A stretch of 64,000 nt of DNA from VXNE01 sp965208745 (GCA_965208745.1 CBDBPN010000003.1:1516120-1580119); one strand, 5' to 3'; counted from the stretch's first letter, positions 33,788-44,051 are shown. The notes: generated by a model from the sequence alone, not told the origin. A program made the numbers and translations.

Positions 33788-35007
33788 AGGTTCTTGACGG
33801 CGTAAGGGTGCTGGAGGTCGCGCAGTTCACGTTTGTTCCGGCGGCGGGCGCCGTCATGGCGGATTGGGGCGCCGAAGTGATCAAGGTCGAGCATCCAGTC
33901 CGCGGCGATACCCAACGGGGCTTCGTGAACCTGGACATGATGGAGGTCGACCCGGATCGGCACATTCTCATGGAGCACGCCAATCGGGGCAAAAAAAGCG
34001 TCGGCATCGATCTATCGACCGAGGATGGCCAGGCGCTCCTCCACAAGCTGGCGGCCCGGAGCGACGTCTTCCTGACGAATTACCTCCCCGCTGTCAGGCG
34101 CAAGTGCAGGATTGACGTCGAAGATCTCCGAGTCCACAACCCAAAGCTCATCTATGCCCGGGGCAGCGCGTTTGGCGACAAGGGCCCCGACCGCGACAAA
34201 GGCGGCTTCGATGCCACCGCCTTTTGGGCCCGCGGCGGTTCGGCCATGACGGTGACGCCACCCGAGTTGGACGGCCCGCTCCAGCAGCCTGGAGGCGCGT
34301 ACGGCGACACCATTGGCGGCATGAACATCGCCGGCGGAATTTCCGCGGCGCTCTATCATCGGGAGAAGACCGGCGAAGCGCTCGAACTCGACGTGTCGCT
34401 GCTGTCTTCGGGCGTATGGGCGACGGCGCTGACCGTCAGCATGGCCATGGAGCACGACCGCACAACCTACAAGGCCAGCATGCCGGGTTCCCAGCTGAAC
34501 AACAATCCCTTGATCGGCGTGTTTCGCACCGCTGACGACCAGTTCATCTCCCTGACCGTGCTCACCCCCGACCGGCACCTGAAGGCCGTGTTCTCAGACT
34601 TGGGGCTGCCGGAACTGGTGGATGACCCGAGGTTCTCCAGCTTTGCGGCGTTGATGGAGAACAGCGCCGCCGCGCATCGGCGCCTTGCCGCGGCGATTGG
34701 CAGCAAGCCGCTCGACCATTGGACGGAGCGCCTCGCGGACGCCAGTTGGCAGTGGGCGCCGTTTCGGGATGCGTTCGGCGCTTCGCAGGACCAGCAGGTT
34801 CTGGCCAATGACATCGTCATTGAAGTTGAGGCCATCAACGGCGGCAGGCCCATACGCCTGATTGCCAACCCGGTTCAATTCAACCACACCCCCGTGGAGA
34901 CCTCTCGAGCGCCCCAAGCGTCGGAGCACACCGAAATCACGCTCATGGAAATGGGCTTGGAGTGGGATGAAATCGAGCGCCTCAAAGCCTGCGGGGCCAT
35001 CGCGTAA
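33784..35007 (+). CDS. CaiB/BaiF family CoA-transferase
   Basis: The product is 407 residues of the class III CoA-transferases. It begins LDGVRVLEVAQFTFVPAAG, followed by DWGAEVIKVEHP (CoA-binding strand) and NRGKKSVGIDLSTEDGQ; the catalytic Asp is probably within SLLSSGVW or nearby, though not secured by eye. The C-terminal HTPVETSRAPQASEHTEI is typical. These enzymes move CoA between carboxylates and activate substrates for beta-oxidation-like steps. The ATGA overlap with the enoyl-CoA hydratase gene suggests a coordinated pathway step. Confidence 0.9.
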   Translation: MKVLDGVRVLEVAQFTFVPAAGAVMADWGAEVIKVEHPVRGDTQRGFVNLDMMEVDPDRHILMEHANRGKKSVGIDLSTEDGQALLHKLAARSDVFLTNYLPAVRRKCRIDVEDLRVHNPKLIYARGSAFGDKGPDRDKGGFDATAFWARGGSAMTVTPPELDGPLQQPGGAYGDTIGGMNIAGGISAALYHREKTGEALELDVSLLSSGVWATALTVSMAMEHDRTTYKASMPGSQLNNNPLIGVFRTADDQFISLTVLTPDRHLKAVFSDLGLPELVDDPRFSSFAALMENSAAAHRRLAAAIGSKPLDHWTERLADASWQWAPFRDAFGASQDQQVLANDIVIEVEAINGGRPIRLIANPVQFNHTPVETSRAPQASEHTEITLMEMGLEWDEIERLKACGAIA

Positions 35008-35250
35008 GCTGCCGCGTCATCGCGCCCGTGGGTGGCGCTCCGCCCTATCCGGCCTTCCGTCGCCATTCACCCCGGCACAGGGTTTTGGGGGCGGCAATCC
35101 CTATTCACTGCGGGGAGAAGGCAGGATTCGGACAGCCATTCCCATTTTTGGCGTTTGGCTCAACCTTCGGCGCGCAACACCCCCGCGTTATCGGCTTGAT
35201 CCGGGCCAAATCGATCGCAAAACCCTTCCCGTAGAGGGGCGGTGGCCACA

Positions 35251-37081
35251 ATGAGAATCGCCGGGATTCCGCTTCGCGCATTGGCGCACATCGGCGCAAG
35301 GCGCCGCAGGAGAAGTGCCGTCGCTGTGCTTGGAATCCCGTTCATGTGCCTGCTTTCCGCCGTTCCCTGGGCCGCTTCCGACCCACAGGCCGAGGTAGCG
35401 GCACGGGAGCACTACTCACCCTATGCGGACAGGGCGTTTCCCGAGCGCGTCTATTGGGGAGACACCCATGTTCACACCAGCCGCTCACCCGATGCCTACA
35501 CCAATGGCAACCGGCTTGACCCCGACGTGGCCTATCGCTTCGCCAAAGGCGAAAGCGTCGAAACCGGCTCGGGCCGGCGGGTCCGCATTGCCGCGCCATT
35601 GGACTTTCTGGTCGTTGCGGACCATGCCGAGTTCATGGGCGTGTTCCCCAAACTCGACCAGCGCGACCGGGAGTTGTTGCAGACAGCCCTTGGACGACGT
35701 TGGCGAGGCCTGTATGACGACGGGCAACGCTATGCGGTGATGCAGGAGTGGCTGGATGTGCTTAGCGGCGAGAAACGGTTGGAGGAGGATGCGTCGTTCA
35801 GAATGAGTGTCTGGGAGGAAGTCGGGGCTTCCGCGGAACGGTTCAACGAACCGGGCAAGTTCACGGCGCTGATTGGCTATGAGTGGTCATCGCAATGGGA
35901 GGGCAACAACCTGCACCGGGTTGTGGTGTTCCGCGACGGCGCCGAGAAGACGAACCAGACGCTGCCCCTCTCCTCCGTTGACTCAAGGGATCCCGAGGAC
36001 TTGTGGCAGCGCCTCAAGCATTACGAGGACCTGACCGGCGGTGTGGGAACCCCTGTACGAAGTCACCCAAGTGAAGGGCGATGCGGAGGCGCACCCAAAG
36101 CTCTCGCCCGATGATGAGTTTGCGGACTTCCTCACTTGGGACTGGGGGAATTTTCACACCAGGGAGAGAACCCCAAAGGAAGACTGGATGCTGCAGCACG
36201 AATACGCGCGCCCGGCACTGAAGCTGGGGCTCAAGCTTGAAGGTGAATTGGGCGCAAACCCCTTCAAGTTCGGCCTGATCGGCAGCACCGATTCCCACAC
36301 CTCCTTGGCGAATGCCAGCGAGGACAACTTCTTCGGCAAGTTCACCAACGAGGGTCCGGCAACCCAGCGCGACACGATGATCAAGTACGAGGTCAAGCGG
36401 AATACGAGTTTTCGTGAGGTGGGCTACGCCGCCGCCGGCTATGCCGCAGTCTGGGCAACGGAGAACACCAGGGGCGCCATTTTCGATGCGATGCGCCGCC
36501 GGGAGGCCTATGCCACCACCGGGCCGCGCATTGCCGTTCGGTTCTTTGGGAGTTGGGCGTTCAATCCCACCGACGTGGAGCGACCCGACTATGCCCGCAT
36601 CGGCTACTCCAAGGGCGTCCCCATGGGCGGCGATTTAACGTTGGCGCCGGAAGGTGGCGCACCGAGATTCATGATCGTTGCCGCAAAAGATCCCCAAGGC
36701 GCCAATCTTGATCGCATCCAAGTGGTCAAGGGCTGGCTGGACGGGGGCGGGAACTTGCGGGAGGAAGTCCATGACGTCGCTCTTTCCGATGGCCGAACGG
36801 TGGATGCGGCAACGGGCAAGGCGCCGCCGTTGAAGCACACGGTTGACGTGGCAACCGCCAGCTATCGAAACAGCATTGGCGAGACGCAACTGGCCGTTGT
36901 CTGGAAAGACCCCGAATTCGATGCGCGGGAACGAGCGTTCTACTATGTCAGGGTGCTGGAAATCCCCACCCCGCGATGGTCTGTGTACGATGCCGTTCAC
37001 TTCGGCGCACCATTTCCCCCGGACGTTACGCCCATCATTCAGGAGCGCGCCTACACATCGCCGATTTGGTACTCGCCGTGA
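35251..37081 (+). pseudogene. DUF3604 exported protein with internal deletion and frameshift
   Basis: Two frames together cover the DUF3604 family. The first (35251 to about 36045) starts with a signal-like hydrophobic stretch and carries VYWGDTHVHTSRSPDAYTNG, VVADHAEFMGVF and TALIGYEWSS, and ends after YEDLTGG. The second starts near 36045 as EPLYEVTQVKGDAEAHP, then FGLIGSTDSHT, and ends YTSPIWYSP at 37081. Between them the family normally has about 35-40 residues with a metal-binding HN motif; this is missing and the frame shifts. The protein would lose part of its PHP-like active site, so it is a pseudogene, unless the sequence is in error. The first frame would run on to 36114. Confidence 0.8.
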
Positions 37082-37250
37082 TGGAAGAAAGGCGCGACGT
37101 CAAGCGGCTTGCGCGGGCACCTGAAGGCCGGCTCGATCCGGGCGGCAATGCCCGGCCCGCGTCGGACATCATTGCGCAACACGACGGAAACTCAGCTCAT
37201 CACAGGGTCAATGGGCCTGCCGAATTTCAGGAATTCGAAGCTGCCCGTTC

Positions 37251-37319
37251 GTGAACGGATTGCTGAAGGAACCGCTTGTGCACTTCTTGGCGGCCGAGGC
37301 GTTGGTCTTTTGCGTTTAG
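37251..37319 (+). pseudogene. Possible start fragment of a PpiC-type peptidyl-prolyl isomerase
   Basis: A GTG frame reads VNGLLKEPLVHFLAAEALVF before a TAG. This resembles the N-terminal LLREPLLHFLLLGALLF anchor of parvulin-type isomerases that often sit beside DUF3604 genes. No parvulin domain follows. The surrounding 37082-37620 stretch (about 540 bases) has no other gene I can support. Confidence 0.35.
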
Positions 37320-37620
37320 CTTGCGCAGAAACGCCAACGCGTCGGCGCACCACCAACGATCGACGTTGTGAATAGGCGGCGCTTCAGCTTGATCGACCTC
37401 GCCGCACTTCATCGGCGGGAGAAACCAGGGGGTCGGCAAGCGTGCGGAGAACGCGCACCGGGACTAACAAACACGATTCCGGCGGTTCGTCATCGATGCC
37501 GCCAAGCCCATATCCGACGCGAAGTTGTTTGTTTTCCGCTTCGAAACGAGGCTTGTTCGGAGCTTCCCCAAGGCGGGGGGCGTCGGGCGACGGCCGACCC
37601 GGCGCATATGGGTTCGGCAA

Positions 37621-38106
37621 TCAATCGCAGGTGCCTTGCCAAGAAGAAGTGTCGTCGTCGTGCTTGTAGATTGTAGACGTCACCTGCCTCAGACTTGCTG
37701 CTGGGGTGGAATGTGCATCGACAATTTCAATGCATATCCCAAACTCCTTCCGGCCGGAGTGGCAGTTGTTGTCAACGGTGGTGCCCCACACCTTGACGGT
37801 TGTCTGGCATCCGTTGCCCGAACACCAATCGAGGTGGCCAACAACCCCATCGTTAGTGCCGACTTGGAACTCGTTGACCACCACGGACGAGTTCAACACC
37901 GTGCGGCAATCCCCTCGAGCCACTAACACGGAGGCGGCTACAGTGGTGGGTACGCGGGACGCCCCGACGTGGAACTCAATGTCGAAGTTGTCACCTTCGT
38001 TAACGTCCGTTCGGCCAGGCCCGCTGATCCAATAGCTCTGAGCGTGCGCCGCGCTCAGCGCCAACGCAAAAGGAATTGCGCAGAGCAAGTTTTGCAGCCG
38101 TCTCAT
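37621..38106 (-). CDS. Small secreted cysteine-containing protein of unknown function
   Basis: The product is 161 residues. The signal peptide (LLCAIPFALALSAAHA, cleavage before QSYW) is clear. The mature part reads GPGRTDVNEGDNFDIEFHVG, with an acidic strand pattern reminiscent of Calx-beta or Ig-like folds, and has Cys in GDCRTV, WCSGNGCQ, NNCHSG, GICIE and the final GTCD, so disulfides are likely. The ATG at 38106 gives a clean signal peptide; a longer frame from 38259 would run through a poly-proline encoded by the 24-base G tract. I do not recognise the family. Confidence 0.6.
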   Translation of the reverse strand: MRRLQNLLCAIPFALALSAAHAQSYWISGPGRTDVNEGDNFDIEFHVGASRVPTTVAASVLVARGDCRTVLNSSVVVNEFQVGTNDGVVGHLDWCSGNGCQTTVKVWGTTVDNNCHSGRKEFGICIEIVDAHSTPAASLRQVTSTIYKHDDDTSSWQGTCD

Positions 38107-38159
38107 CGTCAACTTCGGCGACAAATTCCCCCGGCAACCGCCGCGCTGATGCGCCGCGC

Positions 38160-38183
38160 GGGGGGGGGGGGGGGGGGGGGGGG
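38160..38183. repeat. 24-base homopolymer of G
   Basis: There are 24 consecutive G on the plus strand, about 53 bases upstream of the ATG of the secreted protein gene (minus strand, so C on its coding strand). Such tracts slip during replication and drive phase variation in several bacteria. A change in length would alter promoter spacing or the frame of the longer, alternative start at 38259. It could also be a sequencing error. Confidence 0.8.
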
Positions 38184-38523
38184 TGAGGGGAGGTGGCGTA
38201 CCGTCCACGGTCACTGCGCCGGTCGGCACGGCACCCAACAGTGCAAAAAATCCATTCACAATCCAGCCTCCTGCGGTAGCGGTTCGCAGCGCCCATCCTG
38301 CGTCAGACTGCCGTTACGGCTTTTCCGTACCGTTGCGGCCCATCGCGCAGTTCAGCGCGATTCGATCCCTCATCGACAATCAACTGCTACACCGAATTGG
38401 GGTATTCTGTCAAGTGGAAAGTGGAAGCCTTGTCCAACAGCAGTTCTCATTTTGACGATTGAGGCATTGAGTATCGGGACTTTCCGGGTTTGTGGCTTGG
38501 CTGCTGGGGCTGTGGTGTGTGCG
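38184..38523. other. Intergenic stretch without a gene
   Basis: Nothing coding is convincing in either strand. It lies between the poly-G tract and the transposase tail, and holds only the upstream region of the secreted-protein gene. Confidence 0.5.
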
Positions 38524-38885
38524 TCAGGGCGGCTGTGCGGCGGGTCCGCCGGTGGCGAGCAGGCCGATCAGGGCGTTCCAGTCGGGGAACACCTGGTACT
38601 CGGTGAGGGTGCGCAGGTGCTCGAACAGGCGGGCGCGGGCGCCGAGGCGCTGGCGGCGCGTCGCCGGAGGGACTCGGCGAGTTCGCACGCGGTGTGCGGC
38701 GCGAAGGCGAGCAGGTTGAGGACGGCGAGCACGCTGGCGAGGGTGTTCTTGCCGTGGCCGAAGTTGTGCTCGAGGTGGTGGCCGTGTCGGCGAGTTCGGC
38801 GACGTTGTCGCGGGAACGAGACCTTCAACGTCCTCAAGCAGCGGTCACGGGCAGGCTGGTGACGAAGGCTGCGCGAAGCGGAGGC
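38524..38885 (-). pseudogene. Transposase C-terminal remnant
   Basis: On the minus strand a transposase-like tail is readable with frame changes: LEHNFGHGKNTLASVLAVLN, LLAFAPHTACELAESL, then LFEHLRTLTEYQVFPDW and LIGLLATGG before a stop at 38524. The HNFGHGK and LNLLAF strings are typical of the end of certain DDE transposases. The rest of the gene is missing, so it is an IS fragment, upstream of the aldehyde dehydrogenase. Confidence 0.7.
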
Positions 38886-39056
38886 CAAGCTGGTGTCGAG
38901 GTATCGGATCGAGCAGTGCTATCCGCCGCCGCAATCGACATCGGGCAACGGTCCCTGCGCGACCGTTGCAGACCTTCAGCGACGGCAGCATGGGCGGGAT
39001 TCACGACCGGCTGCCTTGGCGGCAACAGCGAAACTCATCGGACAAGCAGGTAGCAA

Positions 39057-40550
39057 ATGACCATTCCCCATACCGACATCAATGACGTTTACATCGGCGG
39101 AGAGTGGCGTCCAACCGTCGAAGGGATCAAGGCGCCGATCATCAATCCGGCGACGGAACAGGTGATTGCCCAAGCGCCCGTGGCCACGGCAAAAGACACC
39201 GAGCTGGCGATTGCCGCGGCTCGCAACGCCTTCGATTCAGGCCCTTGGGCAAAGCTCCCCATGCGCGAACGCGCCGACAAGGTCGAGGCGCTGCACGACG
39301 AGATTTGGTCGGACGCCGACGAGTTCGTGAAACTGATCGTCGCGGAAACCGGCTGTCCGCGCATGATCGCGGAAACGGCTCAGTTCCGCATGCCGCTCGG
39401 CCAGGTTGAATGGGCGATAAACTATGCTCGCCGCATGGAGCTGGTCCAGGCGGCGGGGCCACCGGAGCCCGCCGTCAGTTTTCTCACGGGTCGGTCGATG
39501 ATGGGCGGCGGCGTCATCGTTCGGGAGCCCAAGGGCGTGGTCGCCTGCATCACCCCCTACAACTATCCGTTCTATTTGAATTTGGTGAAAGTCGTTCCCG
39601 CGCTGCTGATGGGCAACTCCGTCATCCTCAAGCCCTCGCCCTTCACGCCCTTCTGTGCGCTGGCGCTCGCCAGGCTGGTGGACAAGGTGGGCTTTCCCGC
39701 CGGCGCCGTGAACGTCATTCCCGCCGACCTCCCCGCCAGCGAGCTGGCAACGAGCGACCCGCGCGTGGACATGGTGACCTTCACCGGTTCGGAAACCGTG
39801 GGCGCCCAGGTCATGAAACAGGCAGCGCCGACCATCAAGGACGTGCACTTGGAGCTGGGCGGCAAGTCCGCGATGATCGTGCGCGAGGATGCGGACGTGC
39901 GGCAGGCGGCGGCGATGGGCGCCGCCGCGATCAGCACCCATGCGGGCCAGGGCTGCGCCTGCCTGACCCGCCACATTGTCCACAACGCCATTCGTGAACG
40001 GTACGTCCAAGCGGTTGCGGGCGTGTTGGAGAACGTCAAGGCGGGAGACCCCACCGACCCCACGACAAATTTCGGTCCGTTGATTCGCGAAAGCGCTCGC
40101 GAGCGCTCGGAAATGTACGTGCAGCTCGGCCTGGACGGCGGCGGCAGGCTGGCAGCGGGCGGCAAGCGGCCGGAAGGCTTCGACCGGGGCTACTACTACG
40201 AGCCGACGATCATCGACAACGTCGACAACTCATCGCGAATTGCCCAAGAGGAGATCTTCGGGCCGGTGGCGGTTGTCATCGGCTACGACACCGACGAGGA
40301 GGCCATTGCCATGGCCAACGACAGCAATTACGGGCTCTATGGCGGCATTTTCTCGTCCGACGTGGCCAAAGCCTACGACATGGCCCTGCAAATGCGCACT
40401 GGCAGCGTGCTGCTGAACGGCGGATCCGGCAACGCCTCCGGTTACATGCCTTTTGGCGGCTACAAGCGTTCCGGCATCGGTCGTGAGTGCGGCCCCGGCT
40501 GGCTGGAGGAATTCTCCGAAGTGAAGAGCATCATGTACCACATCGCCTAA
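39057..40550 (+). CDS. Aldehyde dehydrogenase
   Basis: The product is 497 residues, normal length. NAD-binding and active-site features are visible: ITPYNYPFYLN, the TFTGSETVGAQVM segment, the general base Glu in HLELGGKSAMIV, the nucleophile Cys in HAGQGCACLTRH, and EEIFGPVAVVIGYDTDEE. The start has AGGTAG five bases before the ATG. It probably oxidises an aldehyde from the neighbouring P450 or SDR reactions. An IS3 remnant begins about 10 bases after its stop. Confidence 0.95.
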   Translation: MTIPHTDINDVYIGGEWRPTVEGIKAPIINPATEQVIAQAPVATAKDTELAIAAARNAFDSGPWAKLPMRERADKVEALHDEIWSDADEFVKLIVAETGCPRMIAETAQFRMPLGQVEWAINYARRMELVQAAGPPEPAVSFLTGRSMMGGGVIVREPKGVVACITPYNYPFYLNLVKVVPALLMGNSVILKPSPFTPFCALALARLVDKVGFPAGAVNVIPADLPASELATSDPRVDMVTFTGSETVGAQVMKQAAPTIKDVHLELGGKSAMIVREDADVRQAAAMGAAAISTHAGQGCACLTRHIVHNAIRERYVQAVAGVLENVKAGDPTDPTTNFGPLIRESARERSEMYVQLGLDGGGRLAAGGKRPEGFDRGYYYEPTIIDNVDNSSRIAQEEIFGPVAVVIGYDTDEEAIAMANDSNYGLYGGIFSSDVAKAYDMALQMRTGSVLLNGGSGNASGYMPFGGYKRSGIGRECGPGWLEEFSEVKSIMYHIA

Positions 40551-40559
40551 AGTGGACAA

Positions 40560-41345
40560 TTTACTTTTGGGGCGTGAGCCCCGTGAATTGAGCGAGGTCG
40601 CCCGGTTCGGGACCGGCCGACGGTGCGCGGTCCGCGGACCTCGATTCGGGCAACGGGATCTTGCGGGAGAGCGTCATGCCGCCGCCACCTCCGCAGCCCG
40701 CTCGAAGGCCGCCGGGCTGAGCTAACCCAAGGCCGAACGACGGCGCTTGCGGTTGTGAAACGCCTCGACGAAATCGAACACCGCCAGCCGCGCTTCGTCC
40801 CGCGTGCGGAACACGCCGCGCTCGATCGGCTCGCACTCCAGCGTCGCGAGGAAGCTCTCGCACAGCGCGTTGTCATGGCCGTCGCCGACCGAGCCCATCG
40901 ACGGCGTTCCGCCGTCCTCCCGGGAGCGCTGGCCGAACGCGATCGTGTACTGCGAGCCGTGATCGCTGGTATGGATGACGTTCCGCGCATCGCGCCGGCC
41001 GAGCGCCATGTCGAGGGCATCCAGCATCAGCGCCGTCACCCGCCGGGAGCCCATCGACCAGGCCACCACGCGCCGCGAGTAGACATCGACCACCACCGCC
41101 AGGAACAGGAACCCTTCCCAGGTCGGGATGTAGGTCGCGTCCGCCACCCACAGCACGTTCGGTCGCGACGCCGCGACGCCGCGCTCCACCAGGTCCGGCA
41201 CCGGCGTCTCGGCGCCGCCGCGCAGCGGCGGGCGCGCGGCGACGTGCCGCGCCGCGGCCACGCGTAGAAACCGCTGCTCGAAACCCCCGGCACACGGCAC
41301 ATCGTCGCCACCCGGCGTCCGGCCTGGTTCGCCTTCGGGCGAGTC
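40560..41345 (-). pseudogene. IS3-type element remnant with broken OrfB transposase
   Basis: The minus strand reads an integrase-core transposase: VADATYIPTWEGFLFLAV (first Asp), HTSDHGSQY (second Asp) and NALCESFLATLECE (Glu), followed by FHNRKRRRSALG and an early TAG in place of the usual Tyr codon before LSPAAFERA. The N-terminal part is split over frames (RVATMCRVPGVSSSGFYAW). TGGACAATTTAC near 40552 resembles an IS3-family end. It is dead but closely related to the remnant at 54430-55125, in opposite orientation. Confidence 0.85.
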
Positions 41346-41587
41346 AAGGCCACCCGTGCGCCCAGTGCCGCATATGCCGCATACCGGCACAGCAAGTTGC
41401 ATTGAGAATGAACTACAATGCGGGGATGCACCGGCGCCATGCGTCAAGCAGATGGCCCCCGAAGAGGTTGACCTTGCGGTGAGTCCATGGCGTACTGGCG
41501 CAGGCGTCCACTCGTCGCTGATCTCAAAGGGCGAGCCGGGGCTGCTTTTGGCCGCCACTCAATTCATTCACAAGGTGAGTACGCCCG

Positions 41588-42079
41588 ATGTCCGCGGATA
41601 GCAGAGTTCTGAACATCAGCCACATCCATCTCAACTGCGGCGACTTGCAGCGTAGCATCGCCTATTACCAGCTGCTGGGATTTCATCTGGACAGGATCAT
41701 CAGCGACAGCCCGATGAAGGTCGAGGATCTGCCCAGCCTTGACCAGATCCCCGCATACTCCGCGCCCGAAGGGGTGTGCCGTTGCGTGGGCATGGGGCTG
41801 GGATCGGACCCCAGGGCCACGACCAGGCTGGAGCTCATGCAGTGGCTTGATCCAACAAAGAGCCCCGCCCTTGCCACGCCCAGCGATCATCTCGGGCTGG
41901 TCCGAGTGGCTCTGTCAGTCAAGAACCTCGTTGGGATCGTAGAGACCCTGAAGGCGGCGGGGCATACGGTTGATGCCATCGAGACAACCGATATCTCGCC
42001 GAAACTGAGTTCGGCCTTTGCCCATGCCCATGATCCGGATGGCGCCTGGCTGACGCTCATGGAGTGGATTAAGCGGTGA
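41588..42079 (+). CDS. VOC (glyoxalase/dioxygenase fold) family protein
   Basis: The product is 163 residues with the two-module VOC fold: SHIHLNCGDLQRSIAYYQLL at the start with the first metal-type His, RLELMQWLDP in the middle, GLVRVALSVKNL for the second module and AHDPDGAWLTLMEWI as the C-terminal strand with Glu. It may be a dioxygenase, isomerase or lyase. It lies six bases before a P450 gene, and the two are probably an operon with the following SDR. Confidence 0.87.
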   Translation: MSADSRVLNISHIHLNCGDLQRSIAYYQLLGFHLDRIISDSPMKVEDLPSLDQIPAYSAPEGVCRCVGMGLGSDPRATTRLELMQWLDPTKSPALATPSDHLGLVRVALSVKNLVGIVETLKAAGHTVDAIETTDISPKLSSAFAHAHDPDGAWLTLMEWIKR

Positions 42080-42085
42080 CCTGAG

Positions 42086-43297
42086 ATGAGCGGCGAACCG
42101 ATCTATTTCGACCAATACGACTACCAAATCGACGACAACCCCTATCCGGTCATGCGGCGAATGCGGGATGAGGCGCCTGTCTGGTACAACGAAAAACACG
42201 ACTACTGGGCCATAAGCCGCTTTGAGGACGTTCTCAAGGCGTCTCTGGACACCGGCACATTCAGTTCCGCGTACAGGACGGTGCTCGAGCACATGACCGA
42301 GGAACGCTCCCCCTCGACGATGATTCTCAACAACGACCCCCCGTATCACACCCTGATGCGGAAGCTGGTGGCGCCTTATTTCTCGCCCGCCCAGGTGTCA
42401 CCGATGGAGGACAGGATCCGGGCAATCGTCGTCTCCTACCTGGAACCTCTGGAAGGCAGGGACGCCTTTGATTTTGTCCAGGATTTCGCTCGCTGGATCC
42501 CCATGGACGTGGTCAGCGAGCTGCTCGGCATCCCCCCGGAGGACCGGCGCCAGATCAATCTCTGGGCCGATGAGATGCTGCACCGGGATGAAGGGCAGGT
42601 GGAGGACGGCCCGCTGCAGTTGGCGGCGATGGACGGGCTCATCACCTACTTCGGCGGCCTGATGGCGAGTCGCCGCAAACAGCCCCAGGGCGATCTCTCA
42701 AGCGCGATCGCCAACGGTACGGTTATCGAAAACGGCACCGAACGGCGGCTGACGGACCAGGAGTGCGCCGAGTTCCTCATGTTGATCGGCGGCGCCGGCA
42801 ACGAGACAGTGGCCCGCCTGCTGGCATCGGCGGGTTGGCTTCTCGGCAAGCATCCGGAACAGCGAAGAAAACTCTGTGAAAACCCCAGGCTGATACCCCG
42901 CGCCGTCGAGGAGCTGCTGCGATTCGAAGCGCCTTCCCCCCTCCAATTCCGCCGAGTTCTCAAGGACGTCGAACTCCACGGGGTGCGCATTCCGGCGGGA
43001 AGCAACGTCTGTTTGATGACATCTTCCGCTGGCCGGGACGAACGGCAGTACGAGTCCCCGGGCAGCTTCGACATCGAGCGCGCCCCCCGACGGCACCTGA
43101 CCTTTGGCTACGGCGTACACACCTGCCTGGGCGTGTCCGTTGCCCGTCTCGAGGCCCGCGTCACCCTGGAGGAAGTGCTCAAGCGCTTTCCCGACTGGAC
43201 GGTGAACGAGAGCGAGATGCAGCGCGTTCGCACAAGCACCGTCAGAGGGTTCTCCCACGTGCCCGTCATCGTTAACCGGCCGGACGGCAGGACTTAG
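42086..43297 (+). CDS. Cytochrome P450 monooxygenase
   Basis: The product is 403 residues, normal for soluble bacterial P450s. Motifs: I-helix LIGGAGNETVARLL (oxygen-activating acidic/Thr region), K-helix EELLRFEAP with E-x-x-R, RDERQYESPGSFDIERAP, and the haem loop LTFGYGVHTCLGVSVARLEA with the Cys ligand. Substrate hydroxylation in a lipid-, steroid- or terpenoid-like pathway fits its neighbours. The gene is flanked by a VOC protein and an SDR, and one base separates its stop from the SDR start. Confidence 0.95.
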   Translation: MSGEPIYFDQYDYQIDDNPYPVMRRMRDEAPVWYNEKHDYWAISRFEDVLKASLDTGTFSSAYRTVLEHMTEERSPSTMILNNDPPYHTLMRKLVAPYFSPAQVSPMEDRIRAIVVSYLEPLEGRDAFDFVQDFARWIPMDVVSELLGIPPEDRRQINLWADEMLHRDEGQVEDGPLQLAAMDGLITYFGGLMASRRKQPQGDLSSAIANGTVIENGTERRLTDQECAEFLMLIGGAGNETVARLLASAGWLLGKHPEQRRKLCENPRLIPRAVEELLRFEAPSPLQFRRVLKDVELHGVRIPAGSNVCLMTSSAGRDERQYESPGSFDIERAPRRHLTFGYGVHTCLGVSVARLEARVTLEEVLKRFPDWTVNESEMQRVRTSTVRGFSHVPVIVNRPDGRT

Positions 43298-43298
43298 C

Positions 43299-44051
43299 GT
43301 GGCGAACGCGCTTTCGGGCAAGGATGTCGTCGTCACCGGCGGCAGCAAGGGCCTCGGCCGCGTCTGCGCCGAACAGCTCCTTGCCAGTGGCGGCAGGGTC
43401 TTTGCTCTCTCCCGCTCGGTGGGGCAGTTGCAGGATTTGCTGGAACAACATCCAGACCGGCTCCACTGGTACGCCACGGACATCGCCGATCGCGGCGCGG
43501 TCGAACGCGCCTTTGCGAACATCGCGCAGCAGAGCGAGGCGCTTCACGGGCTGGTTCTGAACGCGGTCACGGCAACGCCCCGCGCATTGGACGACATGAC
43601 CGAGAGCGACATCGTCGGCGCACTGATGGTCAACGTCGCCGGGCCGCTGTACTGCCTGCAGCTTGCGGCGCCCTTGCTCAGCGGCGGCAGGGTGATATTC
43701 GTCTCTTCGGAAACCGTGGCCCGTCCCTACCCCATGCTGTCCCTGTACGCCGGCGTCAAGGCCGCCGTGGAGACCATCTTCAAGGGACTGCGCCACGAAC
43801 TGTATAGCCAGAGGGGGATCAGCTTGACCGTGCTGCGCAGCGGCCTGATGGGCGGAACGTCGTTCACCGAGCGCTGGGACGCAGAGTTGTCGGGAACGTT
43901 TTTCAAGCTGGCCGAGGAAAGAGGCTTCCTGTCCACTTCCGGGGAACCCATGTCTCCCCTTCAAGTGGCCAAGGGCATCATCTATCTGCTGGAGATGGAT
44001 TCCGAAGCGGCGGTGAACGAAATGGACATCCGCAGCGCATCGGCCTATTGA
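43299..44051 (+). CDS. Short-chain dehydrogenase/reductase
   Basis: The product is 250 residues, GTG start, immediately after the P450 stop. NAD(P)-binding VTGGSKGLGRVCAE at 12-25, LVLNAVTATP in place of the usual NNAG, active-site Ser in VIFVSSETVAR and the catalytic Tyr-x-x-x-Lys in SLYAGVKAAVET. Probably oxidises the alcohol made by the adjacent P450. The cofactor preference is not evident. Confidence 0.9.
   Translation: MANALSGKDVVVTGGSKGLGRVCAEQLLASGGRVFALSRSVGQLQDLLEQHPDRLHWYATDIADRGAVERAFANIAQQSEALHGLVLNAVTATPRALDDMTESDIVGALMVNVAGPLYCLQLAAPLLSGGRVIFVSSETVARPYPMLSLYAGVKAAVETIFKGLRHELYSQRGISLTVLRSGLMGGTSFTERWDAELSGTFFKLAEERGFLSTSGEPMSPLQVAKGIIYLLEMDSEAAVNEMDIRSASAY

Noticed and set aside
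38107..38259. Start of the secreted protein at 38259 as the main form
   Set aside because: The 51 extra residues include the poly-proline from the G tract and would bury the clear signal peptide at 38106; kept only as an alternative.
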